Below, piece by piece: positions 10,181 to 20,600 of a stretch of DNA of 64,000 nucleotides. Each line of letters opens with the position of its first letter. Position 1 is the first letter of the stretch. Source of the stretch: Nymphaea colorata (Eukaryota; Streptophyta; Magnoliopsida; Nymphaeales; Nymphaeaceae); contig NC_045146.1 of the NCBI RefSeq assembly GCF_008831285.2, forward strand, positions 12,269,149 through 12,333,148, read 5' to 3'. Below the pieces are notes generated by a model. The model saw nothing but the letters and a program-made list of their open reading frames with translations. It was not told the origin of the DNA and made no database searches. A program made the position numbers and the translations under genes.

Positions 10181-12900
10181 TCAAGATGCTGGTTCCTTCT
10201 TGGTGCTGCCATTGTTAGAGTCGGTTGAAAGGAGTTTCGAGGAAGCAGATGTCTCACCCGCAGCCATCCCTTCCAAATGCGCATGAAACAAGGAAACAAA
10301 CTCCGCTTGCAAAGGATTGTCACTGCCAATGAAGCAGTCACGCAGGTCGTCGATGGTAATCTCGTCGAAGATACAGCTGTTGGTGCCGTCGGCGACGTCG
10401 GTATTGCCGGAGAAGAGGGCCTGGAAGATGTCGTTGATGTCAGGGAGGTCCTCCGATCCGTTGAGTAAACCGTCCATCACTTCACCCAAATCATCCAACG
10501 GTAGGAGCTTGAAAGCTCTCCTTGCAACCAATTTTGTAACTGCCCATGCCTGCAATTGCACGAGAAAATCACACTTTCCTGAGTTCCTGACGCAAACAAG
10601 AAGCGGAACACGCTCTCCTCAGTTCCTGACGCAAACAGGAAGGGGGACAGCCGTTATAAATTTGGTTTTTGTTTGTTGTTTTCTTTTCATTGAATCCATT
10701 CATCATGTTGAGATGTCTAGCAAGGACTTTACAAGGACTGAAGATTCAAGGGTCTCTACTTGCAGGATTTTGGTTATTTATGGGATCTCATCTACAAGAC
10801 TGCACACAAATAAACTGATCAATTAATGCAACGTCTAGTTTAGAATTGTCGCAACGTCACATGATTAAAACTTAGGAAGGTTTGCAAAACGTAGAGAATT
10901 GACAGTAATATATAAAAACACATCAAGTTGTTTCCTATCGTTAAAAGTACACTTAATTTTCTTCTAGTTAATAAAAAAAAATCATAAGATGATTTTCTAA
11001 ATCTTTTAGTTGTTAACAACATGCAAAGTCTGTTTCTTATTAACTCTTCTTCGAAGCATTAACCATGCTTTTAAAAGACAAAGGCGGCCGGGTGACACAA
11101 ATTAGAACTATTGACGTACCCGCCACGACCTGTAACCCTTGAAAGTATGAAAATGTTAAGAGATGGCAATGTTCATCTAACTCCAGGATAAATTTGAAAA
11201 AAAAAAAAAAAGCTTAAATAACATTTGTCCTCTACCTTCTTAACACGTGATTCGAATCTTAAACTAAAGTAGCTGGAACGGACACCCTTGTGCCTCTTAA
11301 AATAGTAATCAATTATGAGCCGTCCAACCGTGTGGCAGAGCCAAAAAGTTTTAAATAAAGGGTGTGAATTATTTAAGTTTTAAATTTTAAGGGGTGCTTA
11401 TATATAAATAAATAAAAATTAAGGGAGTATCAATGCACAAAAAAGTCAACTTTTGTCGGTGTTGGCAGTGGCTAACATTTGTCCGCACCTGCTTCGCCCA
11501 GCAATCTAATCATCTTAACTACTGGTTCATAAAGTGCTATTTTAAATGTTAGTTTCATCAATAAAAAGGTTAATAATAATTAGTATTTTAAATCTTTAAA
11601 AAATGATTTTTTTTTTTTTTTTTGCATGAGTAATACTATAGATGGTCTCCTTATATACAATTAGAGCTCATATTTTCCGCTGTTTATACACATTGCTTTT
11701 GTACATATATCAACTTATACTTTGATGTCAAACAAGTTACTTTATACCTGACATCTTGTGGATTATCCACCAAACGGACCAAGTAACTCATATATTTAGT
11801 GAACAAAGTTATATGTATGTATGTATATAGAGGGGAGGGGGCGAAAGAGAGAGATACCATATCCCTTTTCCTCCATTTCCTCTCTGAGTTGGTTACCAGT
11901 TGCTTAGTGAAGCACCCTGCGAAGGAACCACGTAATGCACATTCCTCAATATATATTGAATTTAATGAAGTTGGACCAGAAAAAAAATTGTAGAATTGAA
12001 CTGTCAGTCTGTCAACAAGTGGTCTAATTAACTGACGAGAAGGGGGGATTTTGAGACCTCGAAATTGAAATATCAGTTGAAATCATCAGAGGGAGTACCG
12101 TTTGGACATTTTACAAGCTTAGACAATTCTCTATGCCTTCAATACATGTTCACATGTAAACCATACAGTACTCTACAGTTAATTTAACTAAATTTTTGAA
12201 CTGAGAACTAGTTTTTTCATAAAGTATGGATTCCAGAACGTACACCAAAAGCACAATATCAATGTAAAAACAGTCGGTAAAATTTGTGTCCAAAATTTTT
12301 AACAAACAAGGAAAAGTGTCCATATTTGAGATGTTTGATAACAAAATTAAAATATGAGAAATGGCATATCAGTAGAAAAAATACCAAATACTTACATGGG
12401 TGTAAAACAAAGTCGCAATTTTTGCTGCACTTGTAGCAGCAGTGGTGTATCTGAAGGCGGCAAGGATCACAGCAGGTGCTGCCTTGGGTAGGTGGGCGGA
12501 ACAAGAGGTGAAGGGGGTGCTGGTGGCCGCGGCTGAGTGCCGTCCGAGGCATGTGAAGGCACAAGAAGTGGGCATCGAAGCTGCAACTCTGGCAGTGGTA
12601 GATGAAGCCGCTGCTGCCGCTGTCCCCGCAGATGTCGCAACGGAAGGCGCCGGAGGGATGGGCGGGTGCAGAGAGAAGGTAGAGCGGGTGCTCTTGGTGG
12701 GCGGGGTGACCCTCAAGCAACGGCAGCAGCATGACGCAGGAGCGGTGGAGGAAGAAAGCGCAGCTGCGGCAACCATAGAGGTTCTCCGAAGAGATGGGCT
12801 GGCCGCATGCACCGCAACTTCCTCCCATCCCCTCCATCTCCGACTTTCCCATCGGTTCTAGCGGGTGGACGTGGCACACGTGCTGAAGCATAGTCGCCAT
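10181..12900 (-). CDS. DC1-domain protein, copy 3
   Basis: Model: exon 1 at 12900-12396, intron 12395-10540, exon 2 at 10539-10181; 864 coding bases, 287 residues. Start MATMLQHV matches the other copies; an upstream in-frame ATG at 12954 would add 18 residues. Exon 1 closely follows copy 1, with three DC1-like blocks: CGACGQP..YGCRSCAFFLHRSC, CDICGDSG..YHCQSCSFDAHFLC, and CCDPCRLQIHHCCYKCSKNCDFVLH. Donor CACCCAT|GTAAGT is phase 1; acceptor GCATGGGCAG|TTACAA keeps frame. The tail reads TKLVARRAFKLLPL, then an acidic D/E-rich stretch with EDLPDINDIFQ and ITIDDLRDCF, then a serine-rich end (SASSKLL..). The complete tail lets the truncated copy 1 tail be recognised (VTKRVAR, GEVVD, EDL). The third DC1 block lacks the usual last cysteine. 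Function beyond zinc binding is unknown. Confidence 0.82.
11330..11505. mobile_element. MITE-like element in the intron of DC1 copy 3
   Basis: The left end GTGTGGCAGAGCCAAAAAG and right end (read on the minus strand) GCTGGGCGAAGCAGG are imperfect inverted copies of a common plant motif, GTGGCGGAGCCA. The inside is AT-rich with GGGTGCTTATATA and a GTTGGCAGTGGCTAAC patch. Similar pieces occur near 14010-14160, 22340-22530 and 25130-25290. Confidence 0.42.
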
Positions 12901-12959
12901 GGCACTACCCTTTCTTACGCAGGTCGTCTCTTCGCCATAGAAGGCCGGCCCCATGCTCC

Positions 12960-12969
12960 TCTAGTTATC
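12960..12969 (-). promoter_or_regulatory. Altered TATA-like box of DC1 copy 3
   Basis: The place of the shared TATA-like element reads CGATAACTAGAGGAG on the minus strand, 60 bp before the ATG; the A-to-C change breaks TAAATA. Copies 1 and 2 keep CGATAAATAGA. Confidence 0.4.
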
Positions 12970-13153
12970 GAGGAGGGTCAAGCACTTCTCATTGTTTAGT
13001 GCATCTACCGCATGACCAAGCCGTGCATTGACTGGTGAAATATTGCATGACTTAGTCATTGATATTTTTTCGTTCATTTCGTATTCGTGGGGCCGTGCAA
13101 TTCAGTTGAGAATTTATCGGATTTTGTAGGGAAAGAGCAGAGCAGATTTAATG

Positions 13154-13155
<2 letters not shown>

Positions 13156-13188
<33 letters not shown>
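13156..13188. repeat. (AT)n microsatellite
   Basis: Uninterrupted AT dinucleotides upstream of DC1 copy 3. Confidence 0.97.
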
Positions 13189-13190
<2 letters not shown>

Positions 13191-13369
13191 GAGTGTGGCT
13201 TTCACTTGTATATTACCTGTTTAAAGGCCAAAACATGCACATGAAATAAGTTCATCTTCCTTGGCATTTATCCACAATCAATCTTCAAACGGATTTAAAA
13301 CATTATAGATGTGGTGGGCAGGATGTAAACCCAACAAGTAGGCAATATTCTGGAGAATTACAGCATGTC

Positions 13370-13850
13370 AACAGTAAAAAAGGGAAATGAATATCCGTGC
13401 CAAATTTAACCTTAACAGATATTGCATGAAAAATAGCTGAATTTGTAACAAACATCTGACGACCCGTGGTTAAGATGGCTCTACGAGCATGATGCCAGAA
13501 CAAACATCACATAAACTAATGAGATAAGCAAAGCATGTAAGATATAGCCAAACGCATATGCATAACATCACATAAGCATAAGATATAGCCAAACACATAA
13601 GTATTACATCACATAGACATAAGAAATTGGGGTTTCGATATCGACATTCAAACCATATGGACAATAGAAAATAACATATATTAAAATATAGAAGCTAATA
13701 CCAAAGCGTATAACCAGTATGACAATGTCAACGGCAACTAATGTCAACCAACGGAATGTCAAGTTCTGACTGTTTCTTGCTTCTTATTTGTAATTCCAGG
13801 ACTGACCCAATATAAAAAGAGAATCACACAAACGAACGATCACGTAATGA
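13370..13850. repeat. DC1 upstream block, copy C of three
   Basis: Carries the same motifs as at 2610 and 7620 in the same order: TTAACCTTAACAGATATTGC, CCGTGGTTAAGATGGCT, CATAAGCATAAGATATAGCC, and TATGACAATGTCAACGGCA with AATGTCAAGTTCTGACTGT. Confidence 0.88.
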
Positions 13851-16439
13851 CAAACTCCCCTTCGATTGCATTTCTTTTCTTTTTTCATCTCCAATTTCTT
13901 GCTTCGTGATAGCTAAATGACCTGCAGATTGTACCTTTTGCACCAATATACGACAGACTAGCATTGCTCCCGACTATATATCTAGGCAACATTGTATTTC
14001 GAGCCCATATTGACGAGGGTAAAGGTAGGTGTGGGCAATTGCCTACAAAAAATACTTATTTTTATATTGACATGTTAAGGCAATTTTTCTCATTTACATG
14101 TTGATGCCTCTTAAAAATCTAAAATTTATTGTTAATGCCCCTTAACCAGTCCTCTAAATGGTAATATGCTTGGAACACTGAATCGTAACAGTTGGAAATA
14201 TTTCTTGGACCAACCAAATGACAAAGCATACGCATGCATGTGTAATGAACTAGGGACGCACTTAGTATTCCAACAAAAAAATTATTGTTTCCACGTTGGG
14301 TTGCTTATTCTGCAGTCACAAATTCACTGATGGTGGTGAAAACATTAATGCCATTTGATTGTGCATCATTTTCAACGAAATTGTTCATCATTAAGATTGT
14401 ATTCAATGATGAAATTATGTAGTGCGCATGCTACTAACACAAAATTAAACTTGTTTTCGAATGGAGAACTCAAATTGCGGTTTCAGCGTGGGAAACTGTC
14501 CATTGCAATAGACCCAAAGTTTCTATTGTGCATTGTAAATTCGTTTCTTTTAGAAGTTTTTTCATTTATTAATCTACAAAAATAATGCTCATCCTCTATG
14601 AACTCCAAATATATTCGTGCATAAGTTTATTGAGAATGTCTATAACATTTTCCTTTTTTATTTTATTGTGTAAACCTTCAAAAACTCTGCAAATTAGTGG
14701 GTGAACCGTTTGTGATCCATAGAAAAACCTTTTTGATACGTCCTAAATAGGCTGATACATTAAGAGCAGTAGATCTTTAGGTTTGAGACCCGAAATATGA
14801 ATTTAATTATTGAGACATGTATAGTTTTAGTAAAAAAGGAGGATAGAGCTGTTACGATTTTGAACTAGGTTACCATTCGACAATTTTATGCAAGTAAATT
14901 TCAGAGGATTTAGTACTCTTAGGTCTCGAAAAAAATCGTTGGTAGATATACACCAAAATAATCACCATCGACATTGATTTATTTTTACTGGCACGTACCT
15001 GATCAAAGGGAAGGTAAATAGGGAACATATATAGATGTAGCAAGCTCGGGGAAATTAATTTTCTTTACAAATGTCAAAATATTGATGTGACTTCGAATCA
15101 TCAGTGGGTTACCGGTCTCTATCCAATTAACCATTCTCAAGTAAAGATTCCGGCGATCGTTTGGTATTGCTAGTCAAATCAGTATGTATATGAAGGACTT
15201 CAATATTTTGAAATTGTTTTCACTAGTTATAGTGTACTTTCCTCATAGAATTTTATATGAATATTATGGGTTATGTTATAAATTGAGAAGCTATATATAT
15301 CCCGCCTTCTTTATGAAGGTTATAATTTGCAGTCTGTACGTGAAATTTGCAACCTATTTCAGAGGGGTGTTTGGCAACATGAACACTAATACAGTTTTTC
15401 AGAAATCTGTTCCAATGATTGGGGCAGAATGTCTTATCAAAAGAAGGAACATCTAGAAGAGTTTAATGTGCCGCCTTGTTCCATGAGAAAGTTCCTTCCG
15501 ACGTACAGGAGGAAATACACCACGTTGGACCAGATTATATTTATCTTTACCGCCGTTTTTGAAAGTTTACAAGAATGTCGTCTTACTAAAAGCTGCTGAC
15601 TTTAGGAAATAGTAAACATCCTTTGATTCTATAAAATCATCCCCAAACATCTGTGCTCGTCTAAATGCTAACAGAAATGTTTGAGGTGGACATCTTTATT
15701 ACCGAATGAAAAAAAATCTTATGAAAAAGCCCCAAAACGTAGTTTTCCCAGGAGTTTAATTATACTTCAATTTTTTTTCCGGCATTGGGGTGGAAGCTGG
15801 AAGCTAGCGCTTGTTTGTGGATTATCATGGAAACGCAGCCGGCTGTCTATGATTTCCCAAACAGGAAGTGGTTGGTCCACTAGCCATGCACAACATTTTA
15901 AAATTTCCATGTTATCAGATGCCTGAAACGAGAATGTCAAAGTCAGATGGCAAGGCTTTGGATCGAGATATAAACAGATACAAATAGAAACATTTGTTCT
16001 ACCAACCTACTTAAACAAGCAAACAAAATAAACGCCATACCCATTTTCGAAATCATTACGTTCTATTTTGAACCCATGATCCAGGTTGGTTTGACCTTAA
16101 TTGGATGATCTACATGTTCAACATGATAATGAACACTATGGTTGTGTTTCGATGACACCTTTCAGAAAATGTCGTTCTGTGCAAGTCTTTTATCTAGTTT
16201 CTGGAAATTGGTTGTATATATGAGTGACAACAACAAAAAGACGTTTTCTGTGAACAACGAGGGAGCCTGGATATTCACGCCCTTTTGGAAACACCATTAC
16301 CAAGTGCCCCTTAAATGCTGTCTTGGAGGCGAATTAACTCCAAATTTGTATTTAAGAATGTCACATAAATATGCCACACACCTTCTTTACTTGTGTGTGT
16401 TTCACGGATTGTCTGTAGGAGCGGATGTGGGAATATATG

Positions 16440-16630
16440 TTTCAGATCTCCTGAAACCTGCGTTCGAATTGTGAATATACATAACGGTTGTGTCGACATT
16501 ACTGCCACATCTATGTCCATTTAAGAGAAAATAAAAATTTGTTTACTTTTTCTTTTTTTTCTTTTCACCTGAAAGTTCCTGCTGTAATGCGAATTTCAAC
16601 TCACAAAACCAGCAGCTCGGACTCTTATTG
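16440..16630. repeat. Fragment matching the 3' end of the glutamate receptor gene
   Basis: GTCGACATTACTGCCACATC..TCCATTTAAGAGAAAA (16493-16533) matches 42860-42900, and TTTTCTTTTCACCTGAAAGTTCCTGC..CAGCAGCTC.GACTCT (16558-16625) matches 43293-43358, which is the 3' UTR and last codons of the receptor gene. About 400 bp present there are missing here. Either a truncated duplicate of that gene end or a repeat shared by both sites. Weaker similarity extends back to about 16280. Confidence 0.7.
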
Positions 16631-16639
16631 TTGTCGTAA

Positions 16640-17870
16640 AAACGAGTGATGGACAGTTGTTGGTTGTTTACGAGTGGACAAGGAAAATCAACATTGAAAT
16701 ATGCATAAAAGCACAAATTCCAGGAATGAAAACCCGATATCGAACCAATTCCTTTGCGAATCCCATTTTAGCGTCCAACATTCTCCACTGTCAAATTATG
16801 TTCCCATGATGGCCGCTTGGGGAGCCCTTTGATTTCAACCAGCATTTACAATAAATGGTTACCCTTCCTTCCTTTCGTTGGCAAGCTAAGTGGGTCGTTG
16901 AGCTCTCGGCCTCCTTCAACCCCTGTGCTGTGTAGACGGAACTCTTGTTGGGGGTATTATCTCGTTCCTTTACAATGCTTACCGCGCAGCAATAGTTACC
17001 CATTCCATCTGAGGAGTTTTTAAAAGTTCAAGTACACTGTCCTTTCAAAATCGCATCAAGGCCAGAAAAATAGGTAGGGAAATTTATTTTGGCACCAAGT
17101 TTCTTTCGTTAGGAACTGAAGGTCACAACATGACCAAAGAATTCTGTAAGGTACTCTGTCTTCCTCAGTCCTCAGGGCATAGAATTCTTTATTTAGGATT
17201 ACAATCTGATCTGCGACAAAGAACCCCATTTCTCTTAGGGGTTGAGCTGTTCATCTTAATGTTGGAGAATTTAAAAAAATAAAATAAAAAAAATAAAAAA
17301 GCTTGTGATCACAAAATGGAGCAATTTTCTCGTGACACTCATGTGCACATTCATCTAAACGAGCAAGCTCGGCGGGGTTAGCCACCCCCCCCCCCCAAAA
17401 AAAAAAAAAAAGAAACACTAATATGAGACGCATTTAATGGTCAAAGATTATATGTAGCTCAATTTTTTACATCTTTTGTCTTCAATTTGAGCATTCCAAT
17501 CTATAAAGCGAAGGATGAAAATACTGGATTTCAGCATGAAAATCATAATTTATGAATTAGCTAACAGAAAATTGGTACTCGCAAAGTGTACTTCGCATTT
17601 CTTGCCTATAAAAAAAAACACAGGGACCCGCCTTCATGCTAATTGATAGCACCAGAACTAGGGGCAAGTTCTGAACCATATGCACGAAAGGCAGAGCAGC
17701 TAGAAGACAGGGAAGAGAGACATATCGACACGTGACTTGGTAAATGTTATTCAGGAAACGTATCCAAATAGAGGACAGAAAACAACATACATAATGTGAC
17801 ATGTCACAAGGCGAAAGGTTACACATATGGAATACAATGTTGTTTGTTGTTAACCGAACCGGCCCCCATT
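16640..17870. other. No recognisable gene
   Basis: Mixed-composition intergenic DNA. A C12A15 homopolymer junction lies at 17385-17411. The signal-peptide exon expected upstream of the defensin-like exon was looked for here and not found. Confidence 0.6.
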
Positions 17871-17879
17871 TTAAAACAG

Positions 17880-18052
17880 GGGATGTGGAGAAAGCAGAGC
17901 CGAGGCTCTGTTCAACTCCCACCCTCAAGTTCCACGGCCAGTGCTTCAGCGACACCAACGGAAACATCTGCCACACTGAATACTTCCCTACGGGCTCCTA
18001 CCAGGGCTTCCGGAGATACTGGTGCGAGAAGCCATGCCCATCTGAAAACTAG
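17880..18052 (+). pseudogene. Defensin-like (gamma-thionin) exon with three key cysteines replaced
   Basis: Follows a possible acceptor TTTTAAAACAG|GGGATG in phase 1, the usual intron phase in plant defensin genes. It encodes DVEKAEPRLC and a core ending FRRYWCEKPCPSEN, then a stop. Spacing matches the defensin core: C1 (RLC), ten residues, C2 (GQC), five residues, then Gly where C3 should be; C4 (NIC) is kept; nine residues on, Tyr in the sequence TGSY replaces C5; Tyr replaces C6 (YWC); C7 and C8 (KPC) remain. In the canonical fold C3 pairs with C6 and C5 with C2, so two of four bonds cannot form. The C5 and C6 codons are TAC, one transition from TGC. Plant defensins are small secreted peptides, often antimicrobial. 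With no signal-peptide exon visible, this is probably decayed; a diverged functional peptide cannot be excluded. Confidence 0.68.
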
Positions 18053-18305
18053 TTACTTCCTCGTTTATAGGCCCTTTTCCGCCGTTACGAGAGGCCTCGT
18101 CCGAGAAAAGCGGCCAGTGCTGTGGTGGGGAAGCAAGTAGTAGTGATGTCTGTATGTGTCCTTTTGATGCCTGAATTCGTATCCTTCTCTGTTTCTCTTG
18201 TCAAATGCTGTTTTCGTCTTCCCGTTCCTCATGTGGAACAAATTAAATGAATTTGGCAGCAATATGTTGTCCAAGAGTTAAATCTTCATGGGCTGAACCT
18301 TGTCT

Positions 18306-18354
18306 GAGAGAGAGAGAAAGAGATAGAAGGAGAGAGAGGGAGAGAGAGAGAGAG
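18306..18354. repeat. (GA)n-rich microsatellite
   Basis: Imperfect GA repeat with AAAG and TAGAAGG interruptions, about 250 bp after the defensin-like stop. Confidence 0.9.
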
Positions 18355-18889
18355 GTTAAAGATAAAATGTTTCAAGTAAATACAGTAGGACGATGGATAA
18401 TCATGAATCGTGCATCCGGAATTAATAGAACTGCAGAAAACTCGAAAGATTATATGCAGCACGCCTCAGCAAACAACAGCTTCATTCATTTTCCCGGCCG
18501 GAGATTGGCCTGAATGACTTTCAAATTAAAGAAATCGTAAGGACTAACCTCTACCAGTCATTGAAATCTGATCCAGCAAGAGTCCTTAATGTACTGCTAA
18601 ACGGAGGACTCTCATGGCTGTACCACGGTGAGGCGCAATTATGAAAACGGGTTTCCCTCATCTCCATTGGCGCAGATCTCATCCACCGTAGGATCTGGTG
18701 TTCTCATGCAAGTGTTTAACCTAGAATTCTTGCTTCCATTTGTAAGTAGTGATGACCATGTCAATGGAGAGAGCATTTATTTAATTTCTTGTCGCCTACA
18801 GCAGATTTGGACAGAGACTTCAGTCTGGCCTCCTTGTCATTTTTTACGGCTGCCATGAGCAGATCTGAACAAGAGAGTATGGGTCCCGT

Positions 18890-19540
18890 TCACCAACCAA
18901 ACGAGCTGGGCCAGAAAGCCTACCATGAAATTAGCTCCTATGGCGTGGACGGTGCCATGTGCGTCCATCGTTAGGTCACCCATGAAGAAGACTCAAACGG
19001 TGCTGTTGACGGCACAGTCGCCAAATACGGCAAGCTTGATATCATGTACAAAAAAGCCGGGCTACGTCGGTCCGCCGGCCCCAAACTTGCCGGACATTGG
19101 CAAGTCCTTATCGAGAAGCTCTCGAGCGTCCACGTAGTTGGTGGCTTCCTTGGAGCGAAGCATTCCGCAAGGGTCATAATTCCCGCGAGGCAGGGCAGCA
19201 TAATCTTCTCGGCAAGCGTGGCTTCCGTCTTAGGCGGCCTTGGCCTTCCGACGTACTGTGCATCAAAACTTGCGATTTGCGGGCTTCTGTAAGAGCATGG
19301 CTTGCGTTTCACCATATGCTGGGTTCACTCCCATTATATCTGGATTCTCAAATATGAATGAATCTCCGTTTTCCAATGAAGCAAACAAGCATGCCTTCCG
19401 GAAAAGGGTGATTCTTAAGTAGGAGGACGTAGCTGCAGCTGCACTGTATCTTGCAAGTGATGACTCCAAGTACCCAAGTGGTCACAACCTTGTTCTAGAT
19501 GCATGTTTCGCCATTGGTATGATAGGAAATTATTGAGGAA
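18890..19540 (+). pseudogene. Short-chain dehydrogenase/reductase pseudogene
   Basis: Successive frames give the central and C-terminal parts of a plant classical SDR of the secoisolariciresinol/xanthoxin dehydrogenase type: LGQKAYHEISSYGVDGAMCV (18909-18968), VTHEED and AKYGKLDIMY (18975-19050), VGPPAPNLPDIGKSL in another frame (19066-19110), GGFLGAKHSARVIIPARQGS (19141-19200), ASVASVLGGLG with PTYCASK (19217-19273), and EDVAAAALYLASDDSK to HNLVLDA (19423-19500). The catalytic YxxxK (YCASK) survives, but the NNAG motif is KKAG, a stop follows CVHR at 18972, frames change at least twice, and the part between CASK and EDVAA has several stops. The N-terminal TGxxxGxG cofactor-binding exon was not seen. 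Such enzymes use NAD(P) to oxidise alcohols in lignan, terpenoid or abscisic acid pathways; this copy cannot make one. Confidence 0.85.
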
Positions 19541-19574
19541 GTGGCCCTGTCAGAAGACTTGTGCTGTCATTTTT

Positions 19575-20600
19575 ATTAGGACCGATGGAGAAGCACACGG
19601 TGAACAGCACCATCAACATTGGATGAATAGTGATGGATGCCCGTTTTCAATGCTTGTCATCGACTCATGTGGGTCTTCAATGCTTGTCATCAATCTTTTA
19701 TCCAAATAAATAAATAAAAGGAAAGGGGAAACAAATGTTCTATTTAAGTTGGTTATATATGTCATGTGTATAAAACTTCATGTGTCATTTTAATAACCAC
19801 AACAAATGTTTATGTTAATAAGAAAGAAATTTTTTATAAGGATAGAAAAAATTCGCAAAAAGAAGATTTGGGGATTCGATAAAAGTAACATTTGCCAATC
19901 CATATATGCATTTGAGATTTAATAAAAGTAAAATTTGTCGCATATTATACCTTTTTAAGCAGTAAAAAAGTGTTTTCATTCTTTTGTCTCCCTCATAGCA
20001 GCGTTATCTCATTACCTCGTCAATATTTTATTATCTTATACTTATGTTTAGTGTTATCTCTTACATTATCTTTTATCTCATAAACAAAATCTCATACTTA
20101 TATTTACCGTTATCTCATATAATGGTTCGTTATCACATTACTTCATAAATCTTTTGTTATCTCATAAACATTGTTTCATACTTATTTTTAGTGTTATCTC
20201 ATACATCCTTACGTCTATTATCTCATTATCTCATAAAATCTTTTATTATATCATAAACATTATCTCATTATTATTTTATGCACATGCATATATAATATTT
20301 AGAATATTTAGGCAAGAAAATTTGCTTATTGACAATAAAGTCGACCTCCAATGTACGCTTGTTACATACACGACGGGGGCGTTAGCTTGCAGATGATGTT
20401 TGGCTTATAAAATATAAAATGCTAACGTTCCACGTTGCTCAATGCAAGGAAGGACCGATGTGAAATGATAAATGACTCTAATGGCGAAGCACACAAAAAC
20501 ATCATTGGATGAATACTGGGGGATGCCCTCAACTCATTTGGGTACGCAGAAGGATGCTTGTCATCCATGATCCATTACCTAAAGAATAAATGGAAACAGT
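19575..20600. repeat. Duplicated 3' flank of the dehydrogenase pseudogene around an AT-rich tandem repeat
   Basis: AGGACCGATGGAGAAGCACAC..CATTGGATGAATA.TG..GGATGCC and GCTTGTCATC (19578-19700) recurs as AGGACCGATGTGAAATG..GCGAAGCACAC..CATTGGATGAATACTGGGGGATGCC and GCTTGTCATC (20452-20580). Between them lies an imperfect tandem repeat of about 85 bp (19990-20260) built on TTATCTCATAAAC and TTAGTGTTATCTCATA. Confidence 0.75.

Larger units (their letters stand above)
12970..16130. other. Intergenic sequence upstream of DC1 copy 3
   Basis: No gene recognised. It has a long (AT)n run (13156-13188), the third upstream block (13370-13850), a MITE-like piece (14010-14160), and sequence paralogous to 8160-8660 (13900-14510), to 8740-8820 (14870-14950, TTTATGCAAGTAAA..TCGTTGGTAGA) and to 9250-9420 (15700-15890). 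Confidence 0.7.

Noticed and set aside
11489-11505. A 17-bp mini-exon (minus strand, Y/CWAKQ) that would bridge the phase 1 donor of DC1 copy 3 to an acceptor at 10549.
   Set aside because: It sits at the end of a MITE-like element, has no counterpart in copies 1 and 2, and is not needed: acceptors ten bases further (GGGAAG, GGGAG, GGGCAG) are in phase in all three copies.
19044-19292. A short intact dehydrogenase.
   Set aside because: Only 82 codons are open; the cofactor-binding part is missing and the flanking segments lie in other frames with stops.
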